From NCBI RefSeq assembly GCF_910592395.1, contig NC_088313.1, positions 11,942,937 to 12,006,936 of the forward strand: a stretch of 64,000 bases of DNA, given 5' to 3'. The DNA is from Lineus longissimus (Eukaryota > Nemertea > Pilidiophora > Heteronemertea > Lineidae). The position numbers and the translations under genes are program-made. How positions within the stretch are numbered: position 1 is the stretch's first letter; each line of letters starts with the position of its first letter. Below the pieces are notes generated by a model. It ran no database searches, was not told the DNA's origin, and saw nothing but the letters and a program-made list of their open reading frames with translations. This document shows, one piece after another, positions 59,401 through 64,000 of the stretch.

Positions 59401-62174
59401 GTCCTGCTGCCTGCTCCACAACATTGCTGTCCGGGATAGATAGCCCTTAGTGGAGGATTCAGATGACGATACATACATACATACATACAAATAGCATTTA
59501 TATAGCGCAAAATCCAATTAGAAAAATTGCTCAGCTGCGCTTAACAAAAACACTGTTCAAATAGTTTGGTTTTGAAGTTGTAATCTTCTTTTGAACTCGC
59601 TGACGGTGGAGCTGTTGCGGGTGTTAGTGTCCAGCGAGTTCCATAATTTGCTGGCATAAACTGTAAAGCTTCTGCCACCAAATGTCTCAAGGCGATACCT
59701 GGGAGTCACCAACAACTCTTGGTTATCCGATCTCAGAGATCGCCCTGGGACATACGATGGTAGGATGTCCGAGATATATGATGGAGCCATGTTGTTTTTG
59801 GCTTTGAACACCATGAGTAAAACCTTGAAATCGATACGATATGGTATCGGAAGCCAGTGGAGAGTTCTCAAAACGGGTGTTATGTGCTCACGTAGTGGAG
59901 TCCTTGTAATTATTCTTGCTGCACGGCTCTGCACTAGTTGTAATTTGTGCAGGAGTTGCTCATTAACCCCAGCTAACAGACTATTTCCGTTGTCCAAACG
60001 AAACATCACCAGTGAGCGCACTAGCTCTTTCGTTGCTGCAGTTGTAAGGAGCTTGCGAGAGCGACTAATATTACGCAAGTGGTAAGTTGCAGATTTGACG
60101 ATGTAGTTTATGTGTGATGCCATAGAAAGAGTTTGATCAAAATACACTCCGAGGTTCCGCACAGGGCCACTGGACGGAGTGACCTGGACGCCAGCGACTA
60201 CAAGTGATTTAACGTTCAGTGAATCGATTACTCTCTGTGAGCCAAAGAGTTCGATCTCTGTTTTAGAAGGATTTCCTTTGAGCTTGTTAACAGTAAGCCA
60301 GTCATGAATATCAACGAGACAGATCTCGAGGTTGATGATCCTTGAAGCGGCCTGAGTGACAGAAGTGCTACATACAACTGATTGTCATCCGCGTATCCGT
60401 GCCTAGGGGTGCCAAAACCATCGATAAGGGGACCAAGTGGCAGGATGTAGACCAGGAAAAGGATGGGGCCTAATACTGACCCCTGTGGTACGCCATAATT
60501 GAGTGTTTGAGGCGCTGATCTCTTTCCGCTGATACACACATGTTGCGTCCTCCCCGCCAGATATGAACGAAACCACTTTAGCGCGATACCGTCGATACCA
60601 AGGAGATTTTGTAGACGCGAGAGGAGAACTTCGTGGTCGACCGTGTCGAACGCGGCACTGAGATCTAGTAACACTAATACAGCTGCACCATGTTTATCAA
60701 CCATGTTGCGAATATCGTTCTGGACCCTCAGTAAAGCCGATTCAGTACTATGCTTAGCCTTGTAGGCTGACTGGAAGGCATCGTGAAGGTTGTGAGTGTC
60801 CATGTACGTATTCAACCGGGCTGCAATAACACGTTCAAGTACCTTCGACAAAAAGGATAAGTTGCTAACTGGTGCCAAAAGGGTTATTGTTGTCCTGGGT
60901 GATGCACAATATCACCCAGCCTCTATCTGGGTGATGCATAACAGTGTCAGCCAAATGAACATTTTACGTTTACCGGAAATTCGATGTATGCTTGTTAACC
61001 CAACTAACGTTATTTCTTCACATATAACGTAGTGACGTCATCGTCGGTACCGTTGTCGTTTATCGTTCGAGTTCTTAACCTCCCTAATGCTCCGTATCGC
61101 TCGGCAAGTTCACAATTCACGCCCGTGTTACGTATCCCTATCAAATTTACGTTTGACATTTTTTCCATCTTCTACAATGTTGCTGAAAGTTGAAATGATA
61201 TGGTTCGTCCAAGTAACTTCTCAATCAAGTATCATTCACATGTAAATCAGCGTCCCAATCACATATCACGCATCGATAATGTGCAAGATATGAAAATACC
61301 ATACGTAAAAACGATACGGATACGCAATACGGGCATGAATTTTGAACTTGCCGAAAGTTCCCAGACATTTACCTTAACGCCGATTAAGCAATATTGGCCC
61401 ATGGCTTTACTTAAAAAGCTACATTATTTCGAGACTTCGGTTCCCACACAAGGGTAAAGCTTCTAGACGTGAGAATGTTGGCATACAACGGCGCATATTA
61501 TACCAGAAAAAATTCTTCTAGGTGAATAATTTCCATCGATTTGTTTTCCAGATAAACCCCGCTGGAACCCCCAATTCTCTAAAATCATGACCAAGCTGGC
61601 GAACCTCAACGAATGGGTAACTTTAAACCTACACGTGACGGCTAATCCCAGTCCACCTAGTATCAAGTGGTCACGCCAGTCGAGAGAGAAAGCGACCTTT
61701 ACCGTCCACGGCAACGCCGTGACCTCTTCCATCAAGGTTCAAGTCACTGGAAATTCTGACTTCGGATATTACATCGCAACTGTAATGAACGGCATTGGAG
61801 TAACAGTCTTCGAGTTCATGTTAGTGAAAGGTAAGATTTACGTAGAATAACTGCGATGCAATATTTTCGATCTACATATACGTGTTTCATTCAATCTATA
61901 TGAAGCCCTGACACTCATTTTATTTCTCATCATGGATAAGAAATTAAACACGAAGTATTCTCCTTCAGACGCAGCCACTACACCCATGACATCAAGTATG
62001 AACATAACTGAGGGCAATGAAAACATAACACAGAATGGCGTCAATGCGACAGGTTTGGCGGAGCGAAAGAGTGTCGCGAGTGCTGACTCCGGATCCATGA
62101 TCAGAGCCCGATTTCCTATCTACATGTACGTCCTGTTCGTTTTGTTTGCGGCTCATCTCCCTTCATATACATAA
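29385..62174 (+). CDS. GPI-anchored cell-surface protein with eight Ig domains (11-exon gene)
   Basis: Exons: 29385-29454, 39402-39671, 40080-40391, 40555-40692, 43603-43809, 48422-48730, 54748-55053, 55363-55701, 56132-56395, 61552-61830 and 61969-62174. They sum to 2700 nt (899 residues plus stop). All acceptor/donor sites are AG/GT, nearly all donors are GTAAG, and all introns are phase 1. The product has an N-terminal signal peptide, eight Ig domains of the C2/I type, a Ser/Thr/Asn-rich stalk and a hydrophobic C-terminus without a cytoplasmic tail, typical of a GPI signal. About a dozen N-x-S/T sequons are visible. Several domains share a CxTxSSNPxA-type phrase after the first Cys, seen in nephrin/CD80-like C2-set domains. 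A role in cell adhesion or recognition is inferred. The exact orthologue is not recognised. Confidence 0.85.
30981..34391 (+). mobile_element. Tandem R-I-R-I-R-I-R array of the Mutator-like family
   Basis: Four R copies (30981-31428, 31969-32419, 32960-33411, 33952-34391) alternate with three essentially identical 540-bp internal units. The whole 3411-bp array is flanked by CTCT (30977-30980 and 34392-34395). The second and third R share private variants (GTTTTCTAAATTG, GACACTAGTGG) absent from the first and fourth, so the inner units were amplified after insertion or on a circular multimer. The array is non-coding and inserted within the TTAA-flanked element. Confidence 0.88.
31429..33951 (+). 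repeat. 540-bp internal units of the R array (three copies)
   Basis: The units are 31429-31968, 32420-32959 and 33412-33951. Each begins AATGAAGGTACATTTCAGGG and ends GACCCAAAATGTAGTGTAAA plus TG, so AATG stands at both edges. There is no ORF and no similarity to the transposase-bearing internal segment at 1803-5954 beyond the first seven bases (AATGAAG) and the final AAT. They are near-identical to each other, implying recent tandem amplification. Confidence 0.85.
35921..36513 (+). mobile_element. Non-autonomous Helitron-like element, copy 1
   Basis: This ~590-bp segment matches the reverse complement of 62689-63336 throughout (blocks such as CCGCCTCACCCGACCCAAGC, ACTTCCTCCGTCTGGTGCTG and CACCCAAATTGCCCCAACCC). 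Its 3' end has the hairpin-like CCCGCGCAACGGG followed by TATTATGCT. The terminal CTAG is altered here to CTTT. No Rep/helicase is present. Confidence 0.5.
36715..37572. repeat. Inner inverted repeat pair around the palindrome
   Basis: The segment at about 36740-36815 (TCAATCCACGATTGCA, then TGAAATTGTAAACAATCGCA) recurs inverted at about 37487-37560. A third related copy is at 46455-46525 (AGATCAGGTGACCTGCAATC). These mark another dispersed short element family with a CAGGTGACCTGCAA core. Confidence 0.6.
37179..37370. repeat. 192-bp palindrome with perfect 20-bp outer arms
   Basis: GTTTATTAACATCAGGTGAC at 37179-37198 is matched by its exact complement at 37351-37370. Pairing resumes through GGATTGAAT, GGTATAATCTGCAGACCGGG and CGTCGGGCG towards the centre. 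It would extrude as a cruciform. It has no coding content. Confidence 0.8.
37842..39401. other. Distal part of Ig intron 1
   Basis: About 1.5 kb with short ORFs only. A poly-G-rich patch at 39205-39300 (GGGGGTTC/CCCC words) resembles 42990-43130. No gene was recognised. Confidence 0.4.
39402..39671 (+). CDS. Ig gene exon 2: Ig domain 1
   Basis: The acceptor is GCTACAG|TTCTTG and the donor AAAAT|GTAAGC, phase 1 on both sides. The domain has its first Cys in HVTFICTATE and second Cys in ARFYCEAK. The core Trp position is occupied by Tyr (LHYYRI). It ends in a TITITVK strand. Confidence 0.85.
40080..40391 (+). CDS. Ig gene exon 3: Ig domain 2
   Basis: The acceptor is CTTGCAG and the donor ACAT|GTAAGT, phase 1-1. 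It begins FNATRITMTEKP, an opening echoed in domains 4 and 6 (VLMTDKP, ISITDKP). Cys residues lie in VSLKCRTDSS and ATYVCKIK, and the Trp in IEWLKF. Confidence 0.88.
40555..40692 (+). CDS. Ig gene exon 4: first half of Ig domain 3
   Basis: The acceptor is TTTTCCAG and the donor GAAG|GTAAGC, phase 1-1. It encodes the N-terminal half of an Ig fold, with Cys in TTLHCRTDESNPAA, and ends after LTYREG. The other half lies in exon 5, 2.9 kb away. This is the only Ig domain of the gene split by an intron. Confidence 0.82.
40722..41894. mobile_element. Foldback element with inverted ~25-bp minisatellite arms
   Basis: The ends TACGGTGGCTGGGAAAGG and CCTTTCCCAGCCACCGT are inverted repeats. AGGAATG flanks both sides (40715-40721 and 41895-41901) as a 7-bp target duplication. 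The arms (about 40770-41150 and 41605-41870) are arrays of GGGGGGACGACTTATTATCT / ..TTAGTAAGTC units and their complements. The centre holds inverted copies of TGGCTGTGACTGTCTCATCT-type sequence. It lies in intron 4 of the Ig gene. Confidence 0.85.
42001..43400. mobile_element. Foldback element, family F2, copy 1 (10-bp target duplication)
   Basis: The termini are GGGTGTCTATAAACC and its complement. CCAAAGTGAT occurs at 41991-42000 and 43401-43410. The arms are inverted arrays of ~22-bp ACTATAAARCGAAGACCCT / AAACGAAGATCCCACC units (42050-42358 and 43178-43350). The centre includes a tRNA-like SINE head and short direct repeats with poly-G tracts. The 10-bp duplication and simple termini suggest mobilisation by a Mutator-type transposase. 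It lies in intron 4 of the Ig gene. Confidence 0.85.
42520..42598 (+). repeat. tRNA-like sequence (SINE head) inside the foldback element
   Basis: An A-box-like TAGCTTAATGG (about 42525-42536) and a canonical B box GGTTCGATCC (42578-42587) are spaced as in tRNA promoters. The acceptor and anticodon stems do not pair well, so this is a tRNA-derived remnant rather than a functional gene. Confidence 0.5.
43603..43809 (+). CDS. Ig gene exon 5: second half of Ig domain 3
   Basis: The acceptor is CTATCACAG and the donor AAAT|GTAAGT, phase 1-1. It contributes the second Cys (SRKYKCMSVYSSGN) and several sequons (NITS, NESM, NSSI). It ends in an IATIKVK strand. Only the join to exon 4 gives a complete domain. 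Confidence 0.82.
44493..45144. mobile_element. Tc1/mariner-type MITE
   Basis: TA-flanked inverted arms of about 90 bp start CAGTCCTAC and contain AGAAAGTAAATGTCCAC and GAATGCGGTTTTCAGCAGAG. The right arm is inverted at 45051-45142. There is no transposase. It lies in intron 5 of the Ig gene. Confidence 0.75.
45764..45880 (-). mobile_element. Helitron-like 3' terminus (fragment)
   Basis: Read on the minus strand, a GC hairpin-like GCGCCACGGG is followed by TACAATG and CTAG, then T. This matches the end at 62689 and the Helitron rule of a hairpin shortly before a CTRR terminus with insertion before T. The 5' extent of this copy was not found, and the right limit given is arbitrary. Confidence 0.35.
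46448..46636 (+). other. Short Gln/Val-rich ORF, possibly a captured coding fragment
   Basis: The C-terminal part reads QQVQAVPIIPLQPAVQQVVL followed by VTPQGVQVID and a stop. This looks compositionally like protein-coding sequence from a transcription-factor-type Gln-rich region. An AG acceptor-like site precedes it (GGGTTCAG, near 46538). Upstream sequence is part of a dispersed repeat also seen near 36780 and 37490. No family was recognised. Confidence 0.25.
47411..48355. mobile_element. Foldback element with internal ~60-bp minisatellite
   Basis: The ends CTGTGAAGTTGACTCC and GGAGCCAACTTCACAG are inverted. They extend over ~130 bp per arm, including AGTTCCTTATTCGTG and CCTGCGATTACTTCCAGTAT-type blocks. 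The interior (about 47590-48185) is a degenerate tandem repeat on CCCGATTCAAATGCTAGCTC ... GTTTAACCCTTTCT. No target duplication is clear. It lies in intron 5 of the Ig gene, about 65 bp from the exon 6 acceptor. Confidence 0.75.
48422..48730 (+). CDS. Ig gene exon 6: Ig domain 4
   Basis: The acceptor is CTATTTCAG and the donor TTTT|GTAAGT, phase 1-1. It begins WAATEVLMTDKP. Cys residues lie in VNITCETSSSQ and ASFECRIN, and the core Trp in EFDWFKNG. Length and layout match the neighbouring exons, consistent with tandem domain duplication. Confidence 0.88.
48968..49133. repeat. Short hairpin MITE
   Basis: GGGCCGAATTTACGAAGGGT (48968-48987) pairs with ACCCTTTGTAAATTCGGCCC (49114-49133), followed inward by TTAAG pairing. 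The 166-bp unit has no ORF and lies in intron 6 of the Ig gene. Confidence 0.7.
50185..50490 (+). CDS. THAP (C2CH) zinc-finger domain protein fragment
   Basis: The 101-codon ORF has the THAP signature: Cys4 and Cys9 (VYCVAPNC), FHEFPK (25-30), Trp40 in RRKLWIRKC, Trp50-x-Pro52, and Cys59-x2-His62 in LCSDHF. THAP domains bind DNA in a sequence-specific way. The remainder after ~residue 80 is not conserved, and the ORF ends soon after. Either it is the first exon of a larger transposon protein or the downstream part is lost. It lies in the 49725-52764 element, antisense to nothing and in the same orientation as the host Ig gene. Confidence 0.75.
   Translation: MVYCVAPNCVKAITKNNRMTDGTHFHEFPKPVERERRKLWIRKCKRLECWKPGPSAKLCSDHFIDTDYHMKPDICIQLNIKCHLLKTAVPTMSIAFNARGC
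50884..51036 (-). CDS. Small acidic ORF resembling the N-terminus of transposon-borne 'P2X7-like' proteins
   Basis: The 50-residue ORF starts MASAYSSESESSEFED, contains EPYMFEPL (residues 29-36) and ends in an acidic DHSDESD followed directly by TAG. An acidic Ser-rich start plus a PYxFEP phrase is how many invertebrate 'P2X purinoceptor 7-like' zinc-domain proteins begin, many of them repeat-associated. This is recognition of a short motif from memory, so the assignment is tentative. It is convergent with the THAP ORF in the same inverted-repeat element. Confidence 0.35.
   Translation of the reverse strand: MASAYSSESESSEFEDVLVDTEGYLNVEPYMFEPLISLDHNESDHSDESD
52795..54379. mobile_element. Foldback element, family F2, copy 2 (10-bp target duplication)
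   Basis: It has the same termini as the element at 42001 (GGGTGTCTATAAACC / complement), with AGTGCTGTGA at 52785-52794 and 54380-54389. The arms are inverted tandem arrays with a ~55-bp period: AACTATAAAACGAAGATCCC, then CCAACTATAAAAGGAAGACC, then CTAATGTC. The left array (52848-53140) has about five units and the right array (53786-54315) about ten. The centre is ~640 bp of unrelated single-copy sequence with a poly-C run. It lies in intron 6 of the Ig gene. Confidence 0.88.
54748..55053 (+). CDS. Ig gene exon 7: Ig domain 5
   Basis: The acceptor is TTATTTTAG and the donor AAGT|GTAAGT, phase 1-1. Cys residues lie in NTLVCETTSSSNPP and VQYLCIATY. Trp in ILSMWKAG occupies the core position. 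It shares the SSNPP phrase with nephrin-type C2 domains. Confidence 0.87.
55363..55701 (+). CDS. Ig gene exon 8: Ig domain 6
   Basis: The acceptor is TTCTTGCAG and the donor TTTT|GTAAGT, phase 1-1. It begins FNPTNISITDKP, closely matching the openings of domains 2 and 4. Cys residues lie in FPITCKADSANPAA and AEFRCLVRD. The core Trp is replaced (ILVHRKR). There are several sequons. Confidence 0.87.
56132..56395 (+). CDS. Ig gene exon 9: Ig domain 7
   Basis: The acceptor is CAATTTCAG and the donor CAAT|GTAAGC, phase 1-1. Cys residues lie in LVLTCKAFAGNPSN and GTYRCEVRN, and the core Trp in YSWYHND. It is a compact I-type domain of 87 codons that begins with the YPPILE-type linker usual for the third and later domains of adhesion molecules. 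Confidence 0.87.
57355..58650 (+). repeat. Direct repeat pair inside the second Harbinger element
   Basis: The segments 57355-57409 and 58597-58650 share CCTTTAAAATATCTAGGTTA, then CATTAAGA and GTTTCAGGTAGTG. The sequence between them is AT-rich with no gene, and repeated TTAAAG/TTTAGC words surround it. Confidence 0.6.
58776..59455 (+). pseudogene. HARBI1-like nuclease pseudogene
   Basis: Fragments in order are SIATTSRCIGAV, then GFPRVIGSIDGTHCRIR (first catalytic Asp), then a TAG stop near 58994. VYINRKGYHSINIMLVCDWD, FPGGSHDAFVL and MLGDSGYPCKRW (second Asp) follow. After a frameshift come ANAQTRQERAFQ and CIIERCNGLLKQRF (catalytic Glu), then SCCLLHNIAV. Several stops and at least one frameshift make it non-functional. 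It is distinct in sequence from the intact copy at 9566-11263, so it represents a different Harbinger family. Confidence 0.8.
59470..60885 (-). pseudogene. 5'-truncated CR1/L2-like LINE, reverse transcriptase and 3' end
   Basis: The minus-strand RT begins at the conserved PVSNLSFLSKVLERVIAARL. It continues through QSAYKAKHSTESAL, LLDLSAAFDTVDH, GVPQGSVLGPILF and GYADDNQLY (the catalytic YADD). After a frameshift between about 60330 and 60160, the C-terminal domain follows (NLGVYFDQTLSMASHINY, IITRTPLREHITPVL, LHWLPIPYRIDFK, SKLWNSLDTNTRN) to a stop at 59557. The tail is a (TGTA)n microsatellite at 59470-59488, typical of CR1/L2-type LINEs. It is inserted in the Harbinger HARBI1 region. Confidence 0.85.
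61552..61830 (+). CDS. Ig gene exon 10: Ig domain 8, lacking the disulphide
   Basis: The acceptor is GTTTTCCAG and the donor GAAAG|GTAAGA, phase 1-1. The sequence follows an I-type Ig fold (PSIKWSRQ, then DFGYYIATVMNGIG). The first Cys position is Leu/His (VTLNLHVTAN) and the second is Ala (YYIATV). The Trp and the DxGxY tyrosine-corner motif are kept, so it is probably a folded membrane-proximal domain that lost both Cys together. Confidence 0.83.
61969..62174 (+). CDS. Ig gene exon 11: stalk and GPI-anchor signal
   Basis: The acceptor is CTCCTTCAG (phase 1), after a 138-bp intron. It encodes a Thr/Ser/Asn-rich stalk with three sequons (NIT, NIT, NAT), small residues SADSGS that could hold the omega site, a basic spacer (RAR) and a C-terminal hydrophobic run FPIYMYVLFVLFAAHL ending three to four residues before TAA. 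With no cytoplasmic tail, GPI attachment is more likely than a transmembrane anchor. Confidence 0.75.
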
Positions 62175-62224
62175 TTGCAGCCCTTCCCGCCTTCGAGAAC
62201 ATAGACAGACAAATACACATGGTA

Positions 62225-62262
62225 ACAATGCGACAGGTTTTGCGGAGCGAAACAGTGTCCTT
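62225..62262 (+). repeat. Partial duplicate of exon 11 coding sequence in the 3' region
   Basis: AATGCGACAGGTTTTGCGGA plus GCGAAACAGTGTC repeats the exon 11 stretch at 62043-62076 with three to four changes (peptide NATGFAERNSV versus NATGLAERKSV). It lies after the stop codon. An acceptor-like TAATTGCAG occurs at about 62171-62179. Confidence 0.6.
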
Positions 62263-62307
62263 AAAGTCAGTCATTTACTGGTAACGATTACCTACATTGA
62301 AAGTCCA

Positions 62308-62428
62308 AATAAAATACAATGCAGTTCTATCAATCGCTTCATTAATAAACAGTTTCCTAAAAAACAAAACGAGCACCAGCCCCGTAACATTTTATGCAAT
62401 TCTGTTTAAAAGTCTGAAGTCCAATAAA
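62308..62428 (+). terminator. Polyadenylation signals of the Ig gene
   Basis: AATAAA occurs at 62308-62313 and again at 62423-62428, 134 and 249 bp after the stop codon. Either would give a short 3' untranslated region. The choice cannot be made from sequence. Confidence 0.45.
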
Positions 62429-62688
62429 GGAAGCCTATCTTCAATAGCTCGATGCAAGATGTGATTTTAAGTAGTTGTTGCATCGAAAGTGTGTGAACAG
62501 ATTCCTTAATTACTTATCTCAGAATATCAGACAGAATGGACACTCTGTTCTAAAATCATATTGTATATATCCATGTATTCAAAACGCCCATTTCATTGTT
62601 GATGTACCCCACATGTAGGTATTCCCAAACCCATTACCCTAGAATAATCATTTTTTAAATATACTGTTGTAAGCTTACATTGTATATA

Positions 62689-63336
62689 CTAGCATAATAC
62701 CCGTGGCGCGGGTTGTTTTAGGGTGTTGGCTTACTGTGGGGTTGGGGCAATTTGGGTGAAATGAAATTATATGTCTGGGGGTTGTGATGTTGTCTTGATT
62801 TTTATGATTGGGACTATCTTGGTGATATGGGTTGATTGGTCTGAGGGGTTGTGACCGGAAAAATCAAACGCCACTCCATTTTGACGAACTAGTTCGCGAA
62901 TGATGAAGAGGCAACATTGGCGTGAAGTCACGAATGCCGCGAGCATAGTGGGTGGCAGCACCAGACGGAGGAAGTAGTTCGCCTAGGGTTTTTTCGACAC
63001 CCACCGCACGGATTCCACTCGTTCCAGAACACTCACTTACTTGTAAATCTGCAGTGGTTAGCCTGTTTTTATTGCAGGGAAAAAATGTTAATGGGGATTT
63101 TATTATTATCTTTCATATTTGCCCCGGGTATTCATATAGGGAGCGGTGCGGTACTTTGCGCCCAGTGCTTGGGTCGGGTGAGGCGGTTTTATTATTAATT
63201 GACGTGTATCACGTGATGAAATCCCATAAGGTACTTCGAAAAATTAAGAGCGATTAACAACGTAAGGTGAAAGAGTACGACCAAAATAAAGGGGGAAAAT
63301 TGCGGAGATGGATGAATGCTTCAAACATATAGTGGA
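62689..63336 (-). mobile_element. Non-autonomous Helitron-like element, copy 2
   Basis: Read on the minus strand, it starts TCCACTATATG after an A (5' TC rule). It ends with the hairpin-like CCCGCGCCACGGG, TATTATG and CTAG, followed by T, matching the Helitron 3' rule. Its body is the inverted match of 35921-36513. There is no terminal inverted repeat and no target duplication, as expected for Helitrons. It carries no Rep/helicase gene. Confidence 0.55.
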
Positions 63337-64000
63337 TTGAAAAACATCTTGTTCTAGATTCAAACTAGATTATTTTTGAAGATATTGTATATTGTATGTA
63401 TTGCACAGAGTGAAAAACATTTTCTCTCTTCATTCAAATGCGAATATTTCATATTCCTTTATATGTTGTGTGGATTTTGTTTTTCAAGATTCAATAACGT
63501 ATAATATTTCTGAAGATTTTCCTTGAGATCCGCTATGATGCACTGGAGAATTGCTCAGCAATGACAATGGGAATAGCTAGTCGTGCCTTTACATTGTATA
63601 GCTCTGTTAGTTACCCCGCTTCGCCCAACGTGTTCATGTGTGTGTTTTATAAACAACGCGTTTCTATATATTTAATGACTTTTTAAGTAAAAAGATATAA
63701 TTTGTATACACACATGACTGTGTTCATAGTTTGAGATATTTCGATTTGCTAAAGTTAGTTTTATTCCTGGCTGTTTTAAGAGGAGGTGGCTAGTCACATG
63801 TTCAGTGTGTAGTTTGCAGTGTGAAGTGCTGAATGAGCTATGTTTCCAGGACATAGGATTTATAATAAACATGTCCGATTGGATTCCCATGTTAGATTCT
63901 TTTTATGATTAACTGTGTGTTGAAAAATAGTAACGTTCATGTAAATCTTACAAATACATTATAAAGCATTATGTAACTATTGATATGTTAACTTATTTAA
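63337..64000. other. Gene-free right edge of the window
   Basis: AT-rich sequence with only short ORFs. I recognise no domain, RNA gene or repeat. Confidence 0.45.

Larger units (their letters stand above)
56490..61086. mobile_element. Second PIF/Harbinger element, decayed, with nested LINE
   Basis: The inverted ends TAGGGAGGTTAAGA..CTCGAACGATAAAC (56490-56519) and their complement (to 61086) bracket a HARBI1 pseudogene. A CR1-type LINE is inserted into the 3' part of that gene. Internal direct copies of CCTTTAAAATATCTAGGTTA occur at 57358 and 58599. It fills almost all of intron 9 of the Ig gene. Confidence 0.65.

Overview
ORGANISM. This is nuclear DNA from an animal, most likely a marine invertebrate. 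A split Ig-superfamily gene with GT..AG introns runs through the right half, and the rest is packed with eukaryotic transposons (PIF/Harbinger, Mutator-like, pogo/Tigger, Ty3/gypsy, two LINEs, tRNA-derived SINEs, Helitron-like and foldback elements). Frequent ACATGT/TACATGTA words, TAGGCCT words and long poly-C/G runs resemble mollusc, brachiopod, echinoderm, hemichordate or amphioxus genomes. The phylum cannot be fixed from sequence alone. LAYOUT. 1-11395: an inverted-repeat MITE, then a PIF/Harbinger element (Myb/SANT-like ORF plus a three-exon HARBI1-type nuclease). An unusual 5.0 kb Mutator-like element lies nested inside it. 11396-14083: the 3' part of a Ty3/gypsy element (integrase, an extra C2H2 zinc-finger ORF, 3' LTR). 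15170-18700: a decayed Nimb/I-like LINE on the minus strand. 18700-25440: no gene, but a MITE, minisatellites and satellites, and a solo copy of the Mutator-element terminal repeat. 25793-28199: a pogo/Tigger element with a transposase broken by two in-frame stops. 29385-62174: an 11-exon gene reconstructed here. It has a signal peptide, eight Ig domains and a GPI-type C-terminal signal; its exons sum to exactly 900 codons and every intron is phase 1. Its introns are swollen by transposons. 62689-63336: a Helitron-like element. MOST INTERESTING. Seven copies of a ~440 bp repeat ('R') occur, each bounded by the inverted termini GAGACAAGACCAC. They form three insertions, each flanked as a WHOLE by a perfect 4-bp target duplication: R-internal-R at 1371-6390 (TTCT), solo R at 23470-23910 (AGTA), and R-I-R-I-R-I-R at 30981-34391 (CTCT). 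The internal part of the first carries a Mutator-like transposase and, on the opposite strand, a His-Me/HNH endonuclease. The 540-bp internal part of the array starts and ends with AATG, so the inner R copies also appear flanked by a 4-bp duplication. This is the geometry of a cointegrate made by replicative transposition, or of an LTR-like DNA transposon. I know of no described animal Mutator-like element with this architecture. A second theme is a set of long foldback elements: inverted arms made of short tandem repeats, two of them with 10-bp target duplications.
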